Positions 35,913 to 48,672 of a stretch of DNA of 64,000 bases are shown here, piece after piece. Both the position numbers and the translations under genes were made by a program. The notes under the pieces are model-generated. The model was not told the origin of the DNA. It did not search any database and worked only from the letters and a program-made list of their open reading frames with translations. This stretch comes from Girardinichthys multiradiatus (lineage: Eukaryota; Chordata; Actinopteri; Cyprinodontiformes; Goodeidae), in contig NC_061805.1 of the NCBI RefSeq assembly GCF_021462225.1, forward strand, positions 52,037,496-52,101,495, written 5' to 3'. The stretch's first letter is position 1; every line of letters begins with the position of its first letter.

Positions 35913-36600
35913 CACTAGCTGGATAGTCATGAACTGGTACCTCTTGTCTTTGTACTCATGAAGATAAACTTACAGTTAAAAATCTGAGAGAAGTGGATGT
36001 TTAAGTGATATGAGAATATGAGCAAATATAAGACAAACAGGGGGGAAATGTTGGAATAATTGAATAAAGATTTGTCTTATTTTCTTCCTATTCTTTATTT
36101 TAACCATTTAATCTTATAATCATTCAAGATGTGTGTGAGTAAATGATCTGATGAGTTGTCTGCAGGCAAAGATCATAAATGGAGCTGAGCTTGCAGAGAA
36201 GGAAGCAGTCCAGTTGAGGAGGTCATAAAGATGAAGGCTGATTACACTGAACAAAAGGCGCAACTGATCCTGGAAGCTGAAAGAGGACTGTGGAAATGTG
36301 TTGTTAAAGGATAAAGCTGTTTATGACCTGTCTAAGATGCAGCTGTTGTTTTCCCATCCTTTAGAGATTAATGTTTTTGTAAACTAGGGACCCCCAAAGA
36401 CAATAAAAAGAGGAAGCGGTTGGATGGGTTTCAGAGCGTTTGGGAGACTTGTAACTGAACATATCTCTGACCGTTCTCCTCGTACGAGTAAAATAACTAA
36501 TACTTTGTCTCTCTCTTCTTTTTGTGATGTTATAAATATTGTTAGGTTGGTTAAACCTGACAATGTCCATCTTGGTCTGGCTGTTGCACTCCCTCCCCCT
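35913..36600. other. Between minisatellite and ercc6l copy C, nothing recognised
   Basis: No splice-supported frame or known repeat. Confidence 0.35.
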
Positions 36601-36609
36601 GCAACTTGT

Positions 36610-37065
36610 TACTCCTGGACTTAACACTGGGCTCGGCGGTACTGGTCTGTTTGCTCTCCAGAGGCCAGCTCAGGCTCATCATTTGACTTGTCCAGGTTAA
36701 AGCTCAGGGCCTTAGATGATTCAACATCAGCAGATTCTCTGTAGTCCTCATCCTTTTTATTGGCTTCCTCATCATGAGTTGAATGAATCACATAAATCTC
36801 ATTCTATTCCTCTTCTGATGCAGTCTATCATCCTTCATCTTCGTCTTTTTCTCCTCTTTTTGTTTCTCCTCTCCAGTGAGGAGCTTCACTCTCCTCATCC
36901 TCTGTTTCTAGAATCTTTCTGATTGTCTTCTCTTGCTGAGCTTCATTTCAGGTTAAAAAAGCAATGCTCTCTCATTCTGCCTCAGAGGTCCGTCCTGAAA
37001 CATCTCCACCACCATCAACATTAGAACCAGTGTCGTCTTCTTCTACATCCTGATCATCAGTGTTG
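36610..37065 (-). pseudogene. ercc6l exon-4 copy C, decayed fragment
   Basis: Reverse-strand translation yields DDQDVEEDDTGSNVDG near 37060-37010 and DEPELASGEQTDQYRRA near 36680-36625. These align with [11 protein letters not shown] and [17 protein letters not shown] of ercc6l exon 4. Stops and frameshifts separate the pieces, and the C-terminal TPR is missing. It could be a third copy or the tail of copy B cut by the LINE at 37380-38140. Confidence 0.75.
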
Positions 37066-37379
37066 TGCAGCTATAGGTTTAGCTATTGATAACTATTAAT
37101 AAGTGCCAAAGCAATAATTAACTAAGCACTGAATCAGGAACCAACAGCCAATCAGCTCTCAGTCTCAGTCAGGTGTGGTTCTATGAATACCTGCCTGATG
37201 AAATGTGGTGTTTTAGAACAATAGATAAAGGAATGAATTCATCCTCAGATGTTCTCTAACAGTCCTGCACAAAAATACAGAATAAATACAAAGAAGTATT
37301 TTTCCAAAAAGCAAGAATTTATTAACAAAATACTTCAAATTCCAGTTAAAATACTTCAGTCACCAAACTTTAAATAGAC

Positions 37380-38140
37380 TACTAGCATTCAACTAACTCA
37401 AGACTGTGGAAATGGTGGTGGACATTCGGAGAACACCACCCCCATACACCCCCCTCACCATCCTCAACAACACTGTATCGGCCGTGGACCATTTCAGGTT
37501 CTTAGGAACCACCATCTCTGAGGACCTGAGATGGTCTTCACACATAGACACTGTTCGAAAGAAGGCCCAGCAGAGACTGTACTTCCTGAGGCAACTCAAG
37601 AAGTTCAACCTTCCACAGGAGCTGCTGGTCATCTTCTCCACTGCCATCATTCAGTCTGTCCTGTCTTCATCCATCTCAGTGTGGTTTGGATCATCCACAA
37701 AACAGGACAGGTCCAGACTGCAACGAATAATTAGGACTGCAGAGAGAATAATCAGAGCTGACCTTCCCTCCATCCAGGACTTATACAGGTCTAGGGTCAA
37801 GAAAAGAGCTGCTAAAATCTCTGCAGACCCCACACACCCTGCACATAAAGTGTTCAGAGCTTTACCTTCAGGTGGCGCTACAGAGCACTGTTTACTAAAA
37901 CCAGCCGCCACAGAGACAGTTTCTTCCCCCAGGCTGTTTCTCTGTTGAACATTTAATAGAGAACAGAACAACAGCATACAGATGTTACAAATGCACCTTT
38001 TATTAGATATGTGTATATTGTACATTGTAAATATGTTTATTCTGTAATGCAAAAACAGAACCAGAGAGCAAAGTGTACCAGAGTCAGATTCCTTGTTTGT
38101 ATGTAAGAACTTGGCAATAAAGCTGATTCTGATTCTAATA
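37380..38140 (+). mobile_element. 3' end of a Rex1/CR1-like LINE
   Basis: An open frame at 37406-37948 encodes FRFLGTTISEDLRWSSHI, QQRLYFLRQLKKF and SVWFGSSTKQDR, the RT thumb and C-terminus common in fish CR1/Rex1-type LINEs. It ends in a 3' UTR with AATAAAGCTGATTCTGATTC at 38115-38134, the usual tail. The 5' portion is absent, as in typical truncated insertions. It separates copies B and C of the ercc6l exon. Confidence 0.85.
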
Positions 38141-38169
38141 ACACACAAAAGGAAAAACACAGATAAAAC

Positions 38170-39502
38170 CAAGGAGATGGGTCATGGTCTTTAAACTCCT
38201 TCTCAGACTCCAGCTCCTGGGTCTCATTCACTTTCTCAAACTCCTCTTCCTTCTTGTCCTTCTCCTCCTCCTCAGACTCCTTTCCATGAGTTTCACTGTC
38301 ATCAGATTAATCCTTTTTCAACTCCTCTTGCATCAGTTCTTTGTTAGATCCCTCTCCCCAAATCACGTCATTTTTCATCTCCTCAGTTTCTTCCTTTGGA
38401 GACTCCCAGTGAGCATCTTAATCCTGCACCACATCCCCTCCTCTTGAGTCTCATCTTCTTGCATCCCTTTGGACTCTTCAGACTCCTCTTCCTCAGTCTT
38501 GTCCACTTGGACCTCCCCTCTTCAGACGCATCTTCCCCAGATTCACACACTGTTCCTCTTGAGTCTCCTCTCCTTGGTGTCATTCTCTTTCAACTTCCCT
38601 TCTATCTTCTGATCATCCAACTCGTCTTTTTCTCCAAACTCCTCTATTTGCATCTCCTCAGAGTCATCTTCCTCCCCAGACTCACATTCTTGGGTCAGGA
38701 CTTCTTGTGCCTCCTGCTCTGAAACCTCATTTTGATTCTCCTCTTCTCGACTGTCATCCTCACACAGATTCCTTTGTATCTCCTCTTGCATCTCCTTCTT
38801 AAGCCCATCCTCTTGCATCTTATCTTCCTCAAACTCCTCCTCTCTCCTGCTAGCAAGCAGCTGAAGCTCCTGGGGACTTGAAACTTCTCCCTGTCTTCTC
38901 TGAAATATCTCACCATCTTTATCTCTCTTCTTATCTTCAGCTGTGTTGTCCTCTTTCTCCTGCTTCTTCTCCAGAATGTCATAGAGGTCCTTCTGCTTTA
39001 GGAGAAGGTTTTTGTTAGAAGACTGAAGAACAGCACTCAGATTGGATGTCTCTGCTATGAAGGTAAATTCAGGCAGAAGGACAACAGGAACTCTTCTGTT
39101 CTGTGGAGGACTGAGGTGGATGACATTCATCTCAGACTGAGAGGGTGTGAATAAAACATATCTGTTGTCATCTGCTGTAATCTGTAGGAAGTTTAATTCA
39201 CCTCCTGAAGATTTGTCCATGAGTTTCGCAACATCTGCAGAGTTCTTCTGACAGGAGACACCAGACTGGTTGATATCCTGAACAGTCAGGATATCAACCA
39301 GTGCTGCTGTTCTTCTCCTTCAGAGCTAGACTGATCCATATCTACCTTCTCAGGCGCTCTGCTAAATTTGTCTTCAGACTCAGGAAATGAAGGATATTGT
39401 GTTAAACTTGTGAGGGTTTTCTCCTGAGAAGCCTCTCTGTCAAGTGTTTGTCTCGGACGAGCTTCTTCTGGGCTCAGTTCTGCATTCTCTGCAAGCTGGT
39501 TC
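38170..39502 (-). pseudogene. ercc6l exon-4 copy B with expanded Glu-rich segment
   Basis: Starts after a preserved acceptor (TGTGTGTTTCTGCAG, reverse strand at 39503) with NQLAENAELSPEEARPRQTL, continues to DMDQSSSEGEEQQ and then is broken by a palindrome (39266-39301). A second frame follows (39220-38543) with GELNFLQITADDN and SEMNVIHL, matching copy A and the parent. After that the frame is almost entirely Glu/Lys/Asp-rich (about 150 residues), and acidic code in shifted frames persists to about 38170. No ATPase portion is present. Confidence 0.85.
39266..39301. repeat. Perfect 16-bp palindrome with 4-base loop
   Basis: CTGGTTGATATCCTGA, loop ACAG, TCAGGATATCAACCAG. It sits exactly where copy B loses the ercc6l frame. 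Confidence 0.95.
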
Positions 39503-39771
39503 TGCAGAAACACACAAAAACAGATGAATCAGCATCTGACCTGGTCACCAGGTGGGATGCACCAACGACATGAAGAAACATCAATAAGTGACCCACACAG
39601 GCTGGGTCAGTGGTCTCCTAGAAGATTAAAACAGGTTCTTTACTACGTGTTTCTGTGTTGACTCCGTGTTGCTTCATCCCTTAAGTTTCATGGCATCGAA
39701 CGCCTGAATGATTCATCTGTAACAGAAAGATCTGAAACTGACTGAAGTCAGAAGAAAAGCTCCAACTGACC

Positions 39772-41298
39772 TGAAGGTTTGGAGAAGTGTTGATAAGAGT
39801 CGACTTGAAGGAACCTCTGGTCTCTTTCACGTCCTCCTCCTCTTCCTCTTCCCCTTCAGTCTTCTTTTTTCGGGGGTCATCCTCTCCCAAATTGTTCTCT
39901 TGCACTTCCTCCTTTAGCCTCTCCTCAAACTCCTCAGTTTCAGACTCCTCCCCAGATTTCCACTCTCGGGTCTCATCCTCTTCCACCACCGTCTCCTCAG
40001 ATTTCTTCTCCTCTTTAGACACTTCAACTTGTGTCTTCTCCACAGACTCTTCTCGAGTCTTCTCTTGTTGGGGCTCATTATCTTGCACGTCCTCTTGTTG
40101 AACCTTTTCAGACTCCTTGACTTGTAATTCCCCCTCTTCCATCTCCTTGGCAGACTTCTTCTTCTTAAGCTCCTCCTCTGCCCCTGACTCCAGAGTCTCA
40201 TATTCTTGTATCTTCTCTCTCTCTGACTCTTCTTCTACCTCCTCATGTTCCTTGAAGTCCTCCATTTGCAACTCCCCCTCTTGTGTTTCCTGCTGCTCAG
40301 ACCCCTCCTCTCGAGTCCTGTCCGCTTGTATCTCCTCTGACTGATCTTGCTCAGAGTCCTCTCCTGATTCCCACTCTGACTCATCCTGTGATTCTTCATT
40401 TTCCTCCAACTCATATTTGCTGTCCTCCTCCTCATCCTGAGCATTGATGTTCTTCATGGCGGACTGAAGGAGGGAATGATGGGAAACATCTGCTGTGTTT
40501 CCTCCAACTGTCTTTGTAACATGGCGAGCACAAGAACCAGAAGGTGCTGATTTAGGGGCGTTCCTTTATACTCTGTATCGGCTGCTCTCCATCAGTTTCT
40601 TCATCACCATAACAAACATCTCTGGTGGTTCTCTTCTTGGTGGTCAAGCTCAGGTCATTCATGGACTCGTCCAAAGCAAAGGCTTGACTGGTGTTGATCT
40701 GTTTGCGCAGGTTCTCTAAAAGAGACCTGTTGGCATCAAAGCTTCCATTCATTTGAAGATGAGACAACAACTTCTGCTCCTCTTCTTCAGTTCGAGCGTC
40801 TGCCACAAAAAAGTCAGCAGACTCCAGGTCAGAGCTTTCATTTGAGGTTCCAGACTCAGTGCTCACTGAGTACGTCTCTGCTTTAATGCTGGAGTCAGAC
40901 TGCTGGATGTCAGAAGCTCCTCTGATGTGGTTTAGGTCCATCTCAGAGTGACAGGTTGTGTTCAGTCCATCACTGTTATCATTTGCTGTAATCTGGAGGT
41001 TGGCATCACTTCCTGAACATTTCTCCATCAGTTGTCCAACATCAGCAGAGTGTTTCTGAGGCGAGGCGTTTGTAGACAGATCAGTAACTGGATCTCTCAT
41101 ATTTTGCTGTGGCTCGTTTCTTCCAGAATCAGATTGATCCATTTCCACGACAACGGGCGCCATGAAGTTGGGGTAGTTGTTAACAGGCTGTGGGTTTGAA
41201 GGTTTTAGATGTTTTGGGTTCTTTTCATTAGGATTTTCTCTGTTGGTGTCCAGTGATTGTCTCGGCCAAGTTGGTTCTGAGCTCAATGCCAACTTCAT
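39772..41298 (-). pseudogene. ercc6l exon-4 copy A with expanded Glu-rich segment
   Basis: Begins directly after a TTTTTCTGCAG acceptor at 41299, as parent exon 4 does. Frame 1 (41298-40552) aligns over its length: [61 protein letters not shown]. The frame stops at 40552, where the parent carries the SSTP polo-box motif. A shifted frame resumes (40500-39772) with VGGNTADVSHHSLLQS and then about 190 residues dominated by Glu, far longer than the parent's acidic tract. It ends near a possible donor, CTTCAG then GTCAGT. The C-terminal TPR is absent. One frameshift makes it a pseudogene in this assembly; an unrecognised splice cannot be ruled out. Confidence 0.88.
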
Positions 41299-41579
41299 CT
41301 GCAGAAAAACAGAAAACCACATATTAACAGTTTCCACAGCTTTTCAGACTGGATTAAGATCTTTATGAGCCAAACAGGATGTATTTAAGACCAACAAATA
41401 CAAGCAGGTAAAGGTTAAAAGTATTGTACCTAAAAGGTGATTCATATAAATTAAAAGGAGCATCTCGGGTGTGAAGAGAAGTATCGGCGTTTAGTTTATC
41501 AGCTAATGTAAAGTTTTCAGGTAATAGATTTTTGGGGAGGACCTTGTTGGAGGTAAATCATGTTATCTGGGACCACATT

Positions 41580-42040
41580 CTGTCTCCCAGCTGGTAACAG
41601 AGAGACCACCTGTCAGGGTCGGTGTAGCGGAGGACCCCCTAATGCAGATGAGCAGTAAGCATTGGTGGTAGGTAAACTGATTTAATAAATAACACTCACT
41701 TCAACAAGTGATAGCAAAAACAGGCGTGGACACACAGGCAAGACAGGCTTGGCATGAGTGAAGGACATGACATGAACAGAGAGTGACGTGATCCAAAATG
41801 TTTCCACAAGGAATGAACAGAACGAAGGTGTATAAATGGAGCATGGTACAGGTGGACCGAATGAGGCTAATTGTAAACAGACAGGAGAGAACAAAACGTG
41901 ACTGGAGCAAAACAGAAATTCAAGGATACAAACTAATCAGGAAAACATAACGTACAGAACATGAAGTAGAACACGAGAAACTACGCCAAAGCCAGGAAAA
42001 TAATAAACAGAAACAAGATCCAAAACGTAAACTAAAAATA
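41580..42040. repeat. Probable dispersed repeat (retroelement-like end)
   Basis: Contains GTCAGGGTCGGTGTAGCGGAGGACCCCCTAATGCAG-like phrasing split over 41615-41650, then an A-rich series (GGAAAACATAACGTACAGAAC and similar). I recognise the word order from teleost interspersed repeats but cannot name the family. Confidence 0.4.
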
Positions 42041-42047
42041 AGAATAA

Positions 42048-45000
42048 CTGATTACTAATAGATCACTGATAGGTCACTGATTACTAATAGATAACTGATT
42101 ACTAATAGATCACTGATAGGTCACTGATTACTAATAGATCACTGATTACTAATAGATCACTGATTACTAATAGATTACTGATAGGTCACTGATTACTAAT
42201 AGATCACTGATTACTAATAGATCACTGATTACTAATAGATCACTGATAGGTCACTGATTACTAATAGATCACTGATTACTAATAGATTACTGATAGGTCA
42301 CTGATTACTAATAGATCACTGATAGGTCACTGATTACTAATAGATCACTGATAGGTCACTGATTACTAATAGATCACTGATTACTAATAGATTACTGATA
42401 GGTCACTGATTACTCATAGATCACTGATAGATCACCGATTACTAATTGATCACTAATAGATCACTCATAACTAATAGATCACTGATAGGTCACTGATTAC
42501 CAATAGATCCCTGATTACTAATAGATTACTGATTACTAATAGATTACTGATTACCAATAGATCACTGATTACTAATAGATCACTGATATCACTGATTACT
42601 AATAGATCACTGATAGGTCACTGATTACTAATAGATCACTGATTACTAATAGATTACTGATAGGTCACTGATTACTAATAGATCACTGATAGGTCACTGA
42701 TTACTAATAGATCACTGATTACTAATAGATTACTGATAGGTCACTGATTACTAATAGATCACTGATAGGTCACTGATTACTAATAGATCACTGATTACTA
42801 ATAGATTACTGATAGGTCACTGATTACTAATAGATCACTGATAGGTCACTGATTACTAATAGATCACTGATTACTAATAGATCACTGATTACTAATAGAT
42901 CACTGATTACTAATAGATCACTGATTACTAATAGATTACTAATAGATCACTGATTACTAATAGATCACTGATAGGTCACTGATTACTAATAGATCACTGA
43001 TTACTAATAGATTACTGATAGGTCACTGATTACTAATAGATCACTGATAGGTCACTGATTACTAATAGATCACTGATTACTAATAGATTACTGATAGGTC
43101 ACTGATTACTAATAGATCACTGATAGGTCACTGATTACTAATAGATCACTGATAGGTCACTGATTACTAATAGATCACTGATTACTAATAGATTACTGAT
43201 AGGTCACTGATTACTAATAGATCACTGATAGGTCACTGATTACTAATAGATCACTGATAGGTCACTGATTACTAATAGATCACTGATTACTAATAGATTA
43301 CTGATAGGTCACTGATTACTCATAGATCACTGATAGATCACCGATTACTAATTGATCACTAATAGATCACTCATAACTAATAGATCACTGATAGGTCACT
43401 GATTACCAATAGATCCCTGATTACTAATAGATTACTGATTACTAATAGATTACTGATTACCAATAGATCACTGATTACTAATAGATCACTGATATATCAC
43501 TGATTACTAATAGATCACTGATAGGTCACTGATTACTAATAGATCACTGATTACTAATAGATTACTGATAGGTCACTGATTACTAATAGATCACTGATAG
43601 GTCACTGATTACTAATAGATCACTGATTACTAATAGATTACTGATAGGTCACTGATTACTAATAGATCACTGATAGGTCACTGATTACTAATAGATCACT
43701 GATTACTAATAGATTACTGATAGGTCACTGATTACTAATAGATCACTGATAGGTCACTGATTACTAATAGATCACTGATAGGTCACTGATTACTAATAGA
43801 TCACTGATTACTAATAGATCACTGATTACTAATAGATCACTGATAGGTCACTGATTACTAATAGATCACTGATAGGTCACTGATTACTAATAGATCACTG
43901 ATTACTAATAGATTACTGATAGGTCACTGATTACTAATAGATCACTGATAGGTCACTGATTACTAATAGATCACTGATAGGTCACTGATTACTAATAGAT
44001 CACTGATAGGTCACTGATTACTAATAGATCACTGATTACTAATAGATTACTGATAGGTCACTGATTACTCATAGATCACTGATAGATCACCGATTACTAA
44101 TTGATCACTAATAGATCACTCATAACTAATAGATCACTGATAGGTCACTGATTACCAATAGATCCCTGATTACTAATAGATTACTGATTACTAATAGATT
44201 ACTGATTACCAATAGATCACTGATTACTAATAGATCACTGATATATCACTGATTACTAATAGATCACTGATAGGTCACTGATTACTAATAGATCACTGAT
44301 TACTAATAGATTACTGATAGGTCACTGATTACTAATAGATCACTGATAGGTCACTGATTACTAATAGATCACTGATTACTAATAGATTACTGATAGGTCA
44401 CTGATTACTAATAGATCACTGATTACTAATAGATTACTGATTACTAATAGATCACTGATAGATCACTGATTACTAATAGATCACTGATAGGTCACTGATT
44501 ACTAATAGATCACTGATTACTAATAGATTACTGATAGGTCACTGATCACTAATAGATCACTGATTACTAATAGATTACTGATAGGTCACTGATTACTAAT
44601 AGATCACTGATTACTAATAGATTACTGATTACTAATAGATCACTGATAGATCACTGATTACTAATAGATCACTGATAGGTCACTGATTACTAATAGATCA
44701 CTGATTACTAATAGATTACTGATAGGTCACTGATTACTAATAGATCACTGATAGATCACTGATTACTAATAGATCACTGATAGATCACTCATAACTAATA
44801 GATCACTGATAGATCACTGATTACTAATAGATCACTGATTACTAATAGATTACTGATTACTAATAGATCACTGATAGATCACTGATTACTAATAGATCAC
44901 TGATAGGTCACTGATTACTAATAGATCACTGATTACTAATAGATTACTGATAGGTCACTGATTACTAATAGATCACTGATAGGTCACTGATTACTAATAG

Positions 45001-47125
45001 ATCACTGATTACTAATAGATTACTGATAGGTCACTGATTACTAATAGATCACTGATAGGTCACTGATTACTAATAGATCACTGATAGATCACTGATTACT
45101 AATAGATCACTGATAGGTCACTGATTACTAATAGATCACTGATTACTAATAGATCACTGATAGGTCACTGATTACTAATAGATCACTGATTACTCATAGA
45201 TCACTGATAGATCACCGATTACTAATTGATCACTAATAGATCACTCATAACTAATAGATCACTGATAGGTCACTGATTACCAATAGATCCCTGATTACTA
45301 ATAGATTACTGATTACTAATAGATCACTGATTACCAATAGATCCCTGATTACTAATAGATCACTGATTACTAATAGATCACTGATTACCAATAGATCACT
45401 GATTACTAATAGATCACTGATTACCAATAGATCCCTGATTACTAATAGATCACTGATTACTAATAGATCACTGATTACCAATAGATCCCTGATTACTAAT
45501 AGATCACTGATTACTAATAGATCACTGATTACCAATAGATCACTGATTACTAATAGATCACTGATAGATCACTGATTACTAATAGATCACTGATTACTAA
45601 TAGATTACTGATAGATCACTGATTACCAATAGATCCCTGATTACTAATAGATCCCTGATTACTAATAGATCACTGATTACCAATAGATCACTGATTACTA
45701 ATAGATCACTGATTACCAATAGATCCCTGATTACTAATAGATCACTGATTACTAATAGATCACTGATTACCAATAAATCCCTGATTACTAATAGATCACT
45801 GATTACTAATAGATCACTGATTACCAATAGATCACTGATTACTAATAGATCACTGATAGATTACTGATTACTAATAGATCACTGATAGGTCACTGATTAC
45901 TAATAGATCACTGATTACTAATAGATTACTGATAGGTCACTGATTACTAATAGATCACTGATTACTAATAGATTACTGATAGGTCACTGATTACTAATAG
46001 ATCACTGATTACTAATAGATTACTGATAGGTCACTGATTACTAATAGATCACTGATAGGTCACTGATTACTAATAGATCACTGATTACTAATAGATTACT
46101 GATAGGTCACTGATTACTAATAGATCACTGATAGGTCACTGATTACTAATAGATCACTGATTACTAATAGATTACTGATAGGTCACTGATTACTCATAGA
46201 TCACTGATAGATCACCGATTACTAATTGATCACTAATAGATCACTCATAACTAATAGATCACTGATAGGTCACTGATTACCAATAGATCCCTGATTACTA
46301 ATAGATTACTGATTACTAATAGATCACTGATTACCAATAGATCACTGATTACTAATAGATCACTGATAGATCACTGATTACTAATAGATCACTGATTACT
46401 AATAGATCCCTGATTACCAATAGATCACTGATTACTAATAGATCACTGATAGATCACTGATTACTAATAGATCCCTGATTACTAATAGATTACTGATTAC
46501 TAATAGATCACTGATTACCAATAGATCACTGATTACTAATAGATCACTGATAGATCACTGATTACTAATAGATCACTGATTACTAATAGATCCCTGATTA
46601 CCAATAGATCACTGATTACTAATAGATCACTGATAGATCACTGATTACTAATAGATCCCTGATTACTAATAGATCACTGATAGGTCACTGATTATTAATA
46701 GCTCACTGATAGATCACTGATTACTAATAGATCACTAATAGGTCACTGATTACTAATAGATCACTGATAGGTCACTGATTACTAATAGATCACTGATAGA
46801 TCACTGATTTCTAAGAGGTCACTGATAAGTCACTGATTAAAAAAGATCACTGATTACTAATAGATCACTAATAGATCACTGATTACTAATAGATCACTAA
46901 TAGGTCACTGATTACTAATAGATCACTGATTACTAATAGATCACTGATAGATCACTGATTACTAATAGATCACAGATAGATCACTGATTACTAATAGATC
47001 ACTGATTACTAATAGATCCCTGATTACTAATAGATTACTGATAGATCACTAATAGGTCACTGATTACTAATAGATCACTAATAGGTCACTGATAGATCAC
47101 TGATTACTAAGAGATCACTGATAGG
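42048..47125. repeat. 5.1-kb composite minisatellite of 18-bp and 11-bp units
   Basis: The array is built from ACTGATTACTAATAGATC (18 bp; variants with GATT or CCAATAGATCC) and ACTGATAGGTC / ACTGATAGATC (11 bp). A distinctive block containing TACTCATAGATC, ACCGATTACTAATTGATC and ACTCATAACTAATAGATC recurs starting at 42411, 43317, 44066, 45191 and 46191, a higher-order structure with variable spacing (906, 749, 1125, 1000). The right end is more degenerate. Long minus-strand frames (VISDLLVIRDLL type) are read-through of the 18-bp unit, not genes. Confidence 0.97.
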
Positions 47126-48280
47126 TCCGTGTCTCTCTGAAAGGTAAACAGGTTTTGTGCGGTTCCCTTTGTAGACAAAGCAGAAACTCTCTGAGTTCTG
47201 TGCAGGTGAGAGTTGGGTCAGAGCCAAGTGTTGAAGATGTGGTTGAGAGATGACCGACTGACCATTAACACACAGAACATACAAGTTGTATCTAATCGGA
47301 CCAACCAAACCTGATCCAGTTTGGCTCGGTTGCGCTGTTTCATTCATCTTAATGTTCTTTTATATTACAGATAGTTTATCAGAGAGGAACCGCCAAATCC
47401 CCAACATCTGGACTGAGGTGAAAACAGCCAGCACCTCCCTGGGGAGACAATTTTGTGGTCGGGTTGATATTGTGCAGCGATGTGGAGTAGGCTGATTACA
47501 ACTGCAGGTCAAGGGACCCAGTCCAGTTCAGAAAGACCCAAGGCTAAGATGAAGGTAATTTGCTTATTCATCATAGGCTGTTTTCTGGCATAAGAACTTT
47601 TTGGACCATGGAGGCCGTAAACAAATGGTTTATTAAGCCCATATTTCTGCATTAAAATGTTTTTATTAGTCTGATGTAATATTTGAATCATTTTTTCATT
47701 GAATGGAAGCAGAAAATCATCATAATTAGAAGAAATAAAGGTTTGAAAATATCAGTCTGGGTGGAATTTATCTATATGATTGGTTTCACTTACCAGTGGA
47801 GTTACTGACATGAATTAACTTTTTTGTAATATTCTCAGTTGTTGATTATGACTGTAGATGTTTGTTATGCAATCAGCTATGTTCCACGCTATACTTTACT
47901 GAGGACACTGCGCAATCTATAATATCTAATCCCATGCAGATGGGACACTTTTCTGATGCAAGAGATTTTTTTGGATCAATCCAGTTTTATTTAATGCATC
48001 TAAGATCAAAAAGCTTTTATAAGGCATTACATATGACTCAAGTTCACCCTCACTGGGCCATATAATAATAAACTCTGCCTTATTCATCATTCATTAAGGC
48101 CTTAAAGTTGAATGATTAACCTCCTGTGTTTAATTTGACCAGATTAACTCCGATGTAAAATGAAGTTCAATCAGCTGCTGTTAACAGAACATGTTTCAGT
48201 TTGTCAGCTAACATGATGACGTCTCCACAGGCTACAGAGAATCCACTGATATTACAGAATATGATAAAATGTGGATCTAA
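47126..48280. other. No recognised feature
   Basis: Between satellite and nested transposons. Ordinary AT-rich sequence; the left limit of the older transposon is not visible here. Confidence 0.3.
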
Positions 48281-48672
48281 GGTTTTTATCACAAGGCCCA
48301 CTGGATCTCTGGATCAAATGATCGGTGGGGATAGTGTAGATGAAGATGAATTTATCTTAGAAATTCATGGATTTTATTAAAATTAGGTACAAACATTCTG
48401 ATGATCCCAAAGACTTTTGGGGAAATATTCTGGAGACTGATGAAACAAACCTGAAACATCTGGTTTAAAACTAACAACGCACCTCAGACAAAGAACATTA
48501 TAACTACAGTCAAACAAGATGGTGGTAGTGTGATGGCCTGGGACTGCCTTGCTGCTTCAGGACCTGGATAATTTAATGTTATTGATGAAACCATGAACTC
48601 TGCACTCTAGCAAAAATCCTGAAGGTCTGGACATGGGTTTTTGAACCTTAGCTCAAGCTTACTTGGGTTATA

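Noticed and set aside
35433..35930. 165-residue repetitive frame on the minus strand
   Set aside because: Pure read-through of the 20-bp minisatellite, three units per 20 codons.
39787..40344. Ser-rich + strand frames
   Set aside because: Complement of the Glu-rich code in ercc6l copy A (CTC/TTC-rich); no independent support.
45251..45827. Two long minus-strand frames encoding repeated VISDLL / VIRDLL
   Set aside because: They are the 18-bp satellite unit read in frame (six codons per unit); 11-bp units break the frame. No splice or start context.
42048..47125. CRISPR-like regular repeats
   Set aside because: No unique spacers; units abut and share heads. Host is a vertebrate. It is a minisatellite.
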